Assembly: GCA_023389045.1 (NCBI GenBank)
Contig: JAEWEZ010000038.1
Coordinates: 1 to 5,912 of the forward strand
DNA from: Actinomycetes bacterium
GTDB taxonomy: Bacteria; Actinomycetota; Actinomycetes; Actinomycetales; Dermabacteraceae
Direction of reading: 5' to 3'
Length of the DNA stretch: 5,912 nucleotides
Positions 1 to 5,326 of this stretch are shown here, one piece after another (within the stretch, counting starts at the first letter, position 1; the number at the start of each line of letters is the position of its first letter). The notes under the pieces were generated by a model, which had not been told where the DNA came from, did no database searches, and saw only the letters and a program-made list of their open reading frames with translations. A program made the position numbers and the translations under genes.

Positions 1-300
1 GCCGAGGGTGGCGAGGAGCGTCCCCGTCGGCGCCGCCAGCGCACCCGCACCCGCCGTGTGAACGGCGAGGTGGTCTCGGGCGGCGAGAGCGCAGCACAGG
101 GCAGCACGAAGGCTGATGGTGCCGCTAGGAGCGCTTCGGCTCCGGCTGAGGCTCCGGCCCGTTCCGGTGGTGAGGCTGGCGAGGGTGAGCGCAGCGGTGC
201 TCCGCGGCGTCGTCGCCGTTCCCGCGGGGGTCGCGGCCGTGGCCGTGGACGCGGCGGTGAAGGCCGCACGGAGACCACCGGCACCCCCAGCGAAGGCTGA
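1..300 (+). CDS. C-terminal tail of a probable DEAD/DEAH-box RNA helicase (5' end outside window)
   Basis: The reading frame is open from the first base and stops at TGA 298-300, leaving 99 visible residues and no catalytic domain. The visible part is low-complexity. Residues 7-19 are Arg-rich, residues 26-67 are a linker rich in Ala, Ser, Gly and Glu, and residues 69-89 are a basic block with RRRRRSRGG followed by alternating RG. Such RG/RGG tails bind RNA non-specifically, and in Actinobacteria they are typical of the extreme C-terminus of RhlE-like DEAD/DEAH-box helicases, which unwind RNA in ribosome assembly and mRNA decay. The name is an inference from composition alone. An RNase E/G or another RNA-binding protein with a basic tail is the main alternative. 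The gene is followed 31 bases later by a strong terminator and converges with the marC-like gene. Confidence 0.55.
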   Translation, partial: AEGGEERPRRRRQRTRTRRVNGEVVSGGESAAQGSTKADGAARSASAPAEAPARSGGEAGEGERSGAPRRRRRSRGGRGRGRGRGGEGRTETTGTPSEG

Positions 301-331
301 ACCCGCTCCTCAGTGAGCTGAGAAAACATAG

Positions 332-368
332 GGAAGGGGCCCGTGAGCAGTGCTCGCGGGCCCCTTCC
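332..368 (+). terminator. Strong intrinsic terminator, possibly bidirectional
   Basis: Positions 332-348 pair with 352-368 as an unbroken 17-bp stem (one G-U pair at 344/356) around a 3-base loop. The stem is GC-rich at its core and is followed by TTTTGTTCT on the plus strand. It lies 31 bases after the stop codon of the upstream gene, the usual place for a Rho-independent terminator. On the minus strand the stem is followed by CTATGTTTTCTC, a weaker T-run, so it may also stop transcription arriving from the marC-like gene, whose stop codon lies about 140 bases away. Confidence 0.9.
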
Positions 369-392
369 TTTTGTTCTGTGTCCCGGCTCCGT

Positions 393-429
393 CCCTGCGC
401 CCCTCAGTTCTGCGCAGGGCGCCGAGGGG
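393..429. repeat. Nested inverted repeats in the convergent intergenic spacer
   Basis: Between the terminator and the end of the marC-like gene, CCCTGCGC (393-400) is the exact reverse complement of GCGCAGGG (412-419). The overlapping CCCCTC (400-405) matches GAGGGG (424-429). The two foldings exclude each other. Neither is followed by a T-run on the minus strand, so a terminator role for the PHP-marC operon is possible but weakly supported. The rest of the 369-507 spacer shows no gene or clear signal. Confidence 0.3.
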
Positions 430-507
430 TTTGCCGCCGCGGCAGCCGGCCCCACGAGGGGTGTTGTTAGCGCAGGTTCTTCTCGGTCGACGAAGGGCCG
501 ACGGACC

Positions 508-1146
508 TCAGCTAGGGGTACCCGAGATGACGCCCCAGCCGGTCAGCACCGCCTGCAGGGAGTCGAAGATCATCTGGGTGCTAATGGCGGCCAGCAGCAC
601 ACCGGAAATACGGGTCACGAGGGTCACGCCGCCCTGGCCGAGCATCCGCGCAATGATCCCGGAGAAGCGCATGAAGATGTACATCAGCAGCGCCATACCG
701 ATCAGGGCAATGACCATGGCAGACATACGCGAGGGCGCCCCCTGCGCCTGCTGCATGAACAGCATGACCGCGACGATCGCGCCGGGCCCGCCGAGCAGTG
801 GCGTGCCGAGCGGCACGAGCGCAACGTTCACCCCGTCGCTGCCGCTCATCTCCTCTTCTTTACCGGCCAGCAGCTGCAGCGCGATAAGCAGCAGGAGCAG
901 ACCGCCGGAGAACTGCAGGGCCGGCAGGGAGATGTGCATGTAGTCGAGGATGAGCTGGCCGAAGAGCGCGAAGATCGTAATGATCAGCACGGCTACGCCC
1001 ACGGCGACGGCAGCGGTGCGGTTGCGCTGCTGATGCGCCATGGTGCTCGTGAGCGACATGAAGATCGGGATCACGCCGGGCGGATCCACGATCACGAAGA
1101 GCGTGACGAAGACGCTCGCCAGGAAGGGGAAATCAACCAGATTCAC
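508..1146 (-). CDS. MarC family integral membrane protein
   Basis: This is a 212-residue protein, close to the usual MarC length of about 200-220, with six predicted membrane helices (about 5-28, 46-66, 74-94, 108-132, 141-161 and 178-200). Family signatures are DPPGVIPIF (21-29), GGLLLLLIALQLL (81-93), VPLGTPLLGGPGAI (111-124) and TRISGVLLAAISTQMI (178-193). The hydrophilic loop at 95-107 (KEEEMSGSDG) is the most polar part. MarC proteins sit in the cytoplasmic membrane. Their substrate is not established, and the name's link to multiple antibiotic resistance should not be read as function. The start is GTG (1146-1144), overlapping the PHP stop as GTGA. GAGG (1157-1160 on the plus strand) lies 10 bases upstream as the ribosome binding site, inside the PHP gene, so expression is probably coupled to it. 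Family call sure; function unknown. Confidence 0.93.
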   Translation of the reverse strand: MNLVDFPFLASVFVTLFVIVDPPGVIPIFMSLTSTMAHQQRNRTAAVAVGVAVLIITIFALFGQLILDYMHISLPALQFSGGLLLLLIALQLLAGKEEEMSGSDGVNVALVPLGTPLLGGPGAIVAVMLFMQQAQGAPSRMSAMVIALIGMALLMYIFMRFSGIIARMLGQGGVTLVTRISGVLLAAISTQMIFDSLQAVLTGWGVISGTPS

Positions 1147-2054
1147 GGATGGATGACCTCGGTGCGGCTGGTGGACAGGGAGATCAGGGCACCGAGAGCC
1201 TCAGGGCTCGTCAGGTTCTCCGCGAGCAGGTTCGGTTTGCCGGAGCCATGGTAGTCGCTTCCGCCTGTGACCAGCAGATCATTCTCCCTCGCCAGCGCCC
1301 TGAGTCTCGCCCGCGAGACGGCATCATGTTCGCGGTGATCCACTTCCAAAGCCGCCAAGCCAGCCTGGATCATCGGCCCGAGGATTTCCTCCAGACTCGC
1401 CCCGGCCCCTTCGCGCATTCCCGAGGCGGGATGCGCCGCAATCGCCACTCCCCCGGCCTGGCGGATCACCTCGACGGCGCGCGCGGGGCTCGGCGCATAG
1501 TGGCGCACGTAGTAGGGGCCCGAGGGCGAGAGAATCCGCGCGAAAGCGTCGGCGCGCTCACTCACCACACCCGCCGCAATCAGCGCATCGGCGATATGGG
1601 GCCGACCGATCACCGTGGCCTCATCGGCCACCTGATCACGCACCGCATCCCAGGTGATCGGATAGTCCTCTGCGATGAGCTCAACCATGCGCTGTGCCCG
1701 TTCAGACCGCGAGCGGCGTGCCTTCTCCAGTTCAGCAGCGAGCGCTGTGTCCGGACCGGGATCGACGAGGAGGGCGAGCACATGCACGCTCATCCGCCCA
1801 AGTTCTGCGGAGACTTCGATACCGGGAACCGCAGCTACCCCGCTCGCCGCCACGGCTGCGGGCAGTTCTGCCCAGCCTTCCACCGTGTCGTGGTCGGTCA
1901 GGGCGAGCACGTCGAGGCGGGCGGCGCGCGCTTCCTCGAAAAGCTCGGGCACGCTGAGGGTTCCGTCGGACCAGGTGGAGTGGGAGTGCAGGTCGATGCG
2001 GGCATCGGCACGCGCCCCCGTCGGGGCAGGAGGAGGGGGCGGGGTGGTGCTCAT
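1143..2054 (-). CDS. PHP-domain metal-dependent phosphoesterase (TrpH/YciV-like)
   Basis: This 303-residue cytoplasmic protein has the full set of PHP metal-binding motifs: IDLHSHSTWSDGT (H23, H25, D30), ALTDHDT (D54, H55, D56), GIEVS (E80), VHVLAL (H91), GRPHIA (H153), AAHP (H208) and GSDYHG (D267, H269). These create a trinuclear metal site that hydrolyses phosphoesters. The length and the order HSHSTxSDG, TDHD, GIE, GRPH, GSDYHG match the YciV/TrpH group. Studied members of that group remove phosphate from nucleoside 3',5'-bisphosphates or trim RNA 5' ends; the same activity here is an inference. It is not a DNA polymerase PHP domain or histidinol phosphatase, being stand-alone and of different motif spacing. 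The N-terminus starts with a Pro-rich stretch (residues 5-11). The ATG at 2054 has no Shine-Dalgarno sequence and is probably read from a leaderless mRNA. It is the first gene of a two-gene operon with the MarC-family gene. Confidence 0.92.
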   Translation of the reverse strand: MSTTPPPPPAPTGARADARIDLHSHSTWSDGTLSVPELFEEARAARLDVLALTDHDTVEGWAELPAAVAASGVAAVPGIEVSAELGRMSVHVLALLVDPGPDTALAAELEKARRSRSERAQRMVELIAEDYPITWDAVRDQVADEATVIGRPHIADALIAAGVVSERADAFARILSPSGPYYVRHYAPSPARAVEVIRQAGGVAIAAHPASGMREGAGASLEEILGPMIQAGLAALEVDHREHDAVSRARLRALARENDLLVTGGSDYHGSGKPNLLAENLTSPEALGALISLSTSRTEVIHP

Positions 2055-2060
2055 GGGTTC

Positions 2061-2066
2061 AGAGTA
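2061..2066 (-). promoter_or_regulatory. -10 box of a leaderless promoter for the PHP-marC operon
   Basis: On the minus strand TACTCT, a match to the actinobacterial TANNNT -10 pattern, is followed by six bases (GAACCC) and then the ATG at 2054. That places the transcription start on the A of the start codon. No purine-rich ribosome binding site precedes the ATG, which supports leaderless translation. I see no good -35 hexamer 16-18 bases upstream (the closest is CCTGTG/GCCTGT), so the call rests on the -10 box and spacing. Confidence 0.5.
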
Positions 2067-2090
2067 ACCAGCCTCGTTGCTTCACAGGCG

Positions 2091-2156
2091 CCACCGGGGA
2101 CCACAGATAGCCCCGCCGGGAACCGCAGAAGGCGCCGTCAGGGACCGCATACCCCG
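2091..2156. repeat. Three tandem imperfect 22-bp direct repeats in a divergent promoter region
   Basis: Units at 2091-2112, 2113-2134 and 2135-2156 align without gaps at an exact 22-bp period. Units 1 and 2 share 16 of 22 bases, units 2 and 3 share 15, and units 1 and 3 share 13. The conserved core is a G-run followed by ACCRCANA, with the ACCRCA starting at 2100, 2122 and 2144. The bases flanking either side show no convincing further copy. The array fills the middle of the 136-bp space between the divergent PHP and aminopeptidase P genes. A spacing of about two helical turns would place bound proteins on the same DNA face, so a regulator-binding array is possible. A decayed tandem duplication is the alternative. 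Confidence 0.55.
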
Positions 2157-2190
2157 TGCCTTCCGGCGCTCTCCGTGAGACGATCAGCCG

Positions 2191-3783
2191 GTGAGCACCG
2201 AGAACCAGAACCCCACCCCCTCTGCCGATTCGCCCTCCGCCCCGGAGGCTGCACAGTCCCCCGCCAAGGAGCAGGGCCCGACCAAGGAGGAGCTGACCTC
2301 GCGCGGTGATACCCGCTCCCAGCGCCCCACGAACGAGGAGTTCCGTCGTTTCATCTCCTCCGGATGGGATGAGACGGTGCCCGAGGCTGCTCGCCGTGAG
2401 GTCGCCGATTACACCCCGGCCCGCCGCGATGCGCTCGTGCAGCGTATTCCCGCCACCCGCATGGTCTTCCCGGCCGGTGTGCTGAAGGTGCGCTCTAACG
2501 ACACCGACTATCCCTTCCGCCCGGACACCGCTTTCGCCTACTACGGCGGGCTGATGGCTGATGAAGAGCCCGACAGCGTGCTCGTGGTCGAGCCTTCCGC
2601 GGAGGATCCCGCCCGCGCCGAGGCCACCTACTTCTTCCGTCCCCGCGCCGGTTTCGATACCTCCGAGTTCTACGCCGACTCGCGCTACGGAGAGATGTGG
2701 GTGGGCCGACGCCCCACCCTCGCCGAGGCTGCCTCTCGCCTGGGCATTCCCTGCCGCCACATTGAGGAACTGCGCGACCACCTCGCCAAGGACATCGGCG
2801 GCAGCCTCTCCCTCGCGATCATCCCGAATGTGGATGCGAGCGTGGAGGCGATGGTCGCCGAGATCCGCGAGCAGAACGGCCTGCCCGGCGGTGAGGATGC
2901 CGAACGCGAAAACGATGCCCTGCATGAGGCCGCCAGCGAGCAGCGCCTGGTCAAGGACGCCTACGAGGTCGCTGAGATGCGCAAGGCCGTTGATGCGACG
3001 ATCGACGGTTTCGAAGACGTGATCCGCCACCTGCCCGAGGCGGTGGCCCACCACCGCGGCGAGCGCGTGATCGAAGGCGTTTTCGCCCGTACCGCCCGCG
3101 CGGACGGTAACGGCGTGGGATACGACACGATCGCCGCGGCCGGCGATCACGCGTGCACCCTGCACTGGATCCGCAATGACGGGCAGGTGCGTGAGGGCGA
3201 TCTGGTGCTGGTCGATGCCGGCGTCGAGGTCGATTCGCTCTACACCGCCGATGTGACCCGCACCCTGCCGATCTCCGGCACCTTCTCCCCCGCCCAGCGT
3301 CGCGTGTACGAGGCGGTGCTGGAAGCGGCCGATGCGGTCTTCGCGGTGGCCCGCCCGGGCCTGAAGTTCCGTGACCTGCACGCCACCGCCATGGAGGTTG
3401 TGGCCCGTCATCTGGAGGAGTGGGGCCTGCTGCCGGGCACTGCCGCCGAGTCGCTGGCCCCGAGCGGGCAGTGGCATCGTCGGTGGATGGTGCACGGCAC
3501 CAGCCACCACCTCGGCATGGATGTGCATGACTGCGCCAAGGCCCGTCGGGAGATGTACCTGGATGCGGAACTGGTGCCGGGCATGCTCTTCACGATCGAG
3601 CCGGGTCTGTACTTCAAGGAGAACGATCTGCTGGCTCCCGAGGAGCTGCGCGGGATCGGCGTGCGTATCGAGGATGACGTGCTGGTCACCGAGACCGGTG
3701 TGGAGAACCTTTCGGCGCGCGCCCCGCGCACGGCCGATGACGTGGAAGCGTGGATGGCGCGTCTGCTCTCTGAGCGTCGCTAA
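2191..3783 (+). CDS. pepP: Xaa-Pro aminopeptidase (aminopeptidase P, M24B metallopeptidase)
   Basis: A 530-residue cytoplasmic enzyme that removes an N-terminal residue when proline is second. Residues 1-45 are a disordered extension rich in Ser, Pro, Glu and Ala. Residues ~46-210 form the AMP_N domain (R110-PD-AFAYYGG near 109-120). Residues ~250-515 form the M24 pita-bread domain. All five metal ligands are present: D342 (LVDAG), D354 (TADVTRT), H439 (HGTSHHLG), E470 (FTIEPGLY) and E494 (GVRIEDD). Supporting histidines are H325 (TLHW), H435 and H446 (DVHD). Motifs match E. coli PepP, which is shorter (441) mainly because it lacks the extension. The start is GTG; an in-frame stop at 2176-2178 allows no earlier start and the next ATG (residue 91) is inside the domain. 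There is no clear Shine-Dalgarno sequence; GACGAT (2179-2184) lies at leaderless -10 spacing but is a poor match. The gene appears monocistronic, with a hairpin downstream. Confidence 0.96.
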   Translation: MSTENQNPTPSADSPSAPEAAQSPAKEQGPTKEELTSRGDTRSQRPTNEEFRRFISSGWDETVPEAARREVADYTPARRDALVQRIPATRMVFPAGVLKVRSNDTDYPFRPDTAFAYYGGLMADEEPDSVLVVEPSAEDPARAEATYFFRPRAGFDTSEFYADSRYGEMWVGRRPTLAEAASRLGIPCRHIEELRDHLAKDIGGSLSLAIIPNVDASVEAMVAEIREQNGLPGGEDAERENDALHEAASEQRLVKDAYEVAEMRKAVDATIDGFEDVIRHLPEAVAHHRGERVIEGVFARTARADGNGVGYDTIAAAGDHACTLHWIRNDGQVREGDLVLVDAGVEVDSLYTADVTRTLPISGTFSPAQRRVYEAVLEAADAVFAVARPGLKFRDLHATAMEVVARHLEEWGLLPGTAAESLAPSGQWHRRWMVHGTSHHLGMDVHDCAKARREMYLDAELVPGMLFTIEPGLYFKENDLLAPEELRGIGVRIEDDVLVTETGVENLSARAPRTADDVEAWMARLLSERR

Positions 3784-3800
3784 GCCGCACACCCTACGCA

Positions 3801-3855
3801 CTCACTGACCCCGACGGGGCTGGGCTCATGATGGCCCAGCCCCGTCGGCCGTGAG
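3801..3855 (+). terminator. Long hairpin after pepP, probable terminator without a T-run
   Basis: A perfect 15-bp stem pairs 3811-3825 with 3834-3848 around an 8-base loop. An outer 5-bp pairing (CTCAC 3801-3805 with GTGAG 3851-3855) extends it across an asymmetric bulge. It lies 17-27 bases after the pepP stop codon and before the promoter of the next operon. No T-run follows on either strand, so it fits the stem-only terminators reported in Actinobacteria. An mRNA 3'-end stabiliser is the alternative. Confidence 0.65.
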
Positions 3856-3870
3856 ACGTACCAACTGCCG

Positions 3871-3900
3871 CTGACCGCCCCTCCCGGCGCCCACTACCCT
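3871..3900 (+). promoter_or_regulatory. Leaderless promoter of the MgtE-like/DUF1003 operon
   Basis: CTGACC (3871-3876) matches TTGACA at four of six positions. It is followed by an 18-bp spacer and TACCCT (3895-3900), a TANNNT -10 box. Seven bases (GGGGGAC) then separate the -10 box from the GTG start at 3908, so transcription should begin at or next to the start codon. The G-run directly before the GTG is too close to serve as a normal ribosome binding site. Confidence 0.6.
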
Positions 3901-3907
3901 GGGGGAC

Positions 3908-5326
3908 GTGAGTTCTCAGCAGCAGCGTTTCTACGCGGCCCGTCTGGCCGGCACCGCCGTCTTCGATCCGATCGGTGATCCCGTGGGCACGATCCGCGAT
4001 GTCGTCGTGGTTCCCCATGCCCGTGCGGCCGCCCATGCCGTGGGCTTTGTGGTGGAGGTGCCGGGCAAACGTCGCGTCTTCCTGCCCGCCACCCGGGTCA
4101 CCTCGATCTCTCCGGGCCAGGTGATCTCCTCGGGGCTGCTGAATCTGCGGCGTTTCGAGAAACGCTCCGGGGAGCTCCTTGTGATCGGTGACCTGCTGGA
4201 TCGTCATGTGGCGCTGCGCAGCGATTCCACGGAGGCGAGCGTGCTGGATGTGGCGCTGGACCTCGACCGACACCGCGAATGGCGCATCTCGAAGCTGCAT
4301 GTGCAGCGTGCCCGCCGCGGCAGTGCGCTGGGGCGTTTGGTCTCGCGCGGCGAAACCCTCACCGTGGCCTGGAATGAGGTGACGGGGCTGTGGGGCACGC
4401 AGGCTGAGCAGTCGGCGGCGCTGCTGGCCGCGTCCTACCAGGACCTCAAACCGGCTGACCTGGCCGAGGTGATTCAGGAACTCGACGGGAAGCGTCGAAT
4501 CGAGCTGGCGACGGAACTTTCCGATGAGCGCCTGGCTGATGCGCTGGAGGAACTTCCCGAGGACACTCGCGTGGAGGTGCTGACGGGCCTGGATTCTCAC
4601 CGGGCCGCCGATGTGCTCGATGTGATGGATCCCGACGATGCTGCCGACCTGGTGCAGGAGCTTCCCGAGACGGTTGCCGAGCATCTGCTGGGCCTCATGG
4701 AGCCGGAAGAGGCTGAGGATGTGCGGCGTCTGCTCGCCTATGACGAGTACACCGCCGGCGGCATGATGACCACGGAGCCGCTGATCGTGCCTCCGGAGGC
4801 TTCCGTGGCGCACTGCCTGGCGATGATCAGCCAGGAGGAGCTCTCCCCCGCCCTGGCCTCCACGATCCACGTGTGCCGCTCCCCGCTCGAAACGCCGACG
4901 GGTCGTTTCCTGGGCACGGTGCATTTCCAGCTGCTGCTGCGTGAACGCCCCGACCGGGCGGTGGGTGAAATCCTCGACCCGGATCGGCATCCGCTCGCAC
5001 CGCAGACCCCGCTGGGTGAGGTAACCCGTGAAATGGCCACCTACAACCTGGTCTCGGTGCCGGTGGTGGATGAGGAAGGACATCTGCTGGGCGCGGTCAC
5101 AGTGGATGACGTGCTGGACCATGTGCTGCCGGAAGACTGGCGTGAGCAGGATGAGCCGGCCACCGCGACCGGCCAGATTGATCTCGCGGAGATCGCCCGC
5201 GGTATCGGCAAATCTGAATCGAGCGGCACATCAGAACCCAGCAGCAAGACCAGGGCTGATGCGAAGACCAGCGCGCCTGGCCGCCAGAGCACTGCCCCGC
5301 ACACGACCGAACGGAAGGGGGCCTGA
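3908..5326 (+). CDS. PRC-barrel / MgtE N-domain / CBS-pair protein lacking a Mg2+ channel
   Basis: This 472-residue protein carries regulatory modules but no membrane helix. Residues ~8-75 and ~92-165 look like two PRC-barrel-type folds (AGTAVFDPIGDPVGTIRDVVVV, then a second beta-rich segment ending in VAWNEVTGLWG). Residues ~178-278 are an MgtE N-type helical repeat domain, very acidic (DLAEVIQEL, AADVLDVMDPDDAADLVQELPE). The junction YTAGGMMTTEPL (281-292) starts a CBS pair (~287-345 and ~350-407, ending LLGAVTVDDVLDHVLPED). Residues 411-472 are a disordered tail rich in Ser, Thr, Ala and Lys. In true MgtE channels the N and CBS domains sense cytosolic Mg2+ and gate the pore; the pore domain is missing here, so this is not a transporter by itself. 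A sensor or partner role is inferred. The start is GTG and probably leaderless. Its TGA overlaps the next ATG by one base. Confidence 0.9.
   Translation: MSSQQQRFYAARLAGTAVFDPIGDPVGTIRDVVVVPHARAAAHAVGFVVEVPGKRRVFLPATRVTSISPGQVISSGLLNLRRFEKRSGELLVIGDLLDRHVALRSDSTEASVLDVALDLDRHREWRISKLHVQRARRGSALGRLVSRGETLTVAWNEVTGLWGTQAEQSAALLAASYQDLKPADLAEVIQELDGKRRIELATELSDERLADALEELPEDTRVEVLTGLDSHRAADVLDVMDPDDAADLVQELPETVAEHLLGLMEPEEAEDVRRLLAYDEYTAGGMMTTEPLIVPPEASVAHCLAMISQEELSPALASTIHVCRSPLETPTGRFLGTVHFQLLLRERPDRAVGEILDPDRHPLAPQTPLGEVTREMATYNLVSVPVVDEEGHLLGAVTVDDVLDHVLPEDWREQDEPATATGQIDLAEIARGIGKSESSGTSEPSSKTRADAKTSAPGRQSTAPHTTERKGA
5313..5321 (+). promoter_or_regulatory. Ribosome binding site of the DUF1003 gene
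   Basis: GGAAGGGGG ends four bases before the ATG at 5326 and lies inside the last codons of the preceding gene. Together with the TGATG stop/start overlap it supports this start codon and coupled translation. Confidence 0.65.

Noticed and set aside
343..1254. 303-codon plus-strand open frame opposite the marC-like gene
   Set aside because: It begins within the terminator hairpin and runs opposite a clear six-helix membrane protein. Its His/Asp/Arg-rich composition is the antisense image of hydrophobic codons.
2091..2156. CRISPR array reading of the 22-bp repeats
   Set aside because: The repeats are contiguous with no unique spacers and are imperfect, which does not fit a CRISPR array.
2179..2184. 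GACGAT as a leaderless -10 box for pepP
   Set aside because: The spacing to the GTG is right (six bases), but the first position is wrong for TANNNT and there is no -35 element, so it was not listed as a promoter.
1149..2309. 386-codon plus-strand open frame opposite the PHP gene and into pepP
   Set aside because: It overlaps two confidently assigned genes and the repeat-bearing promoter region, and carries no recognisable motif.
2059..3801. 580-codon open frame on the minus strand, antisense to pepP
   Set aside because: It mirrors a confidently identified pepP, has a His/Gly/Arg-rich composition with no recognisable domain, and is a usual by-product of GC-biased third positions. No promoter or ribosome binding site is seen.
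3794..5122. 442-codon open frame on the minus strand, antisense to the MgtE-like gene
   Set aside because: Same pattern: His/Gln/Arg-rich shadow of a well-supported plus-strand gene, with no domain.
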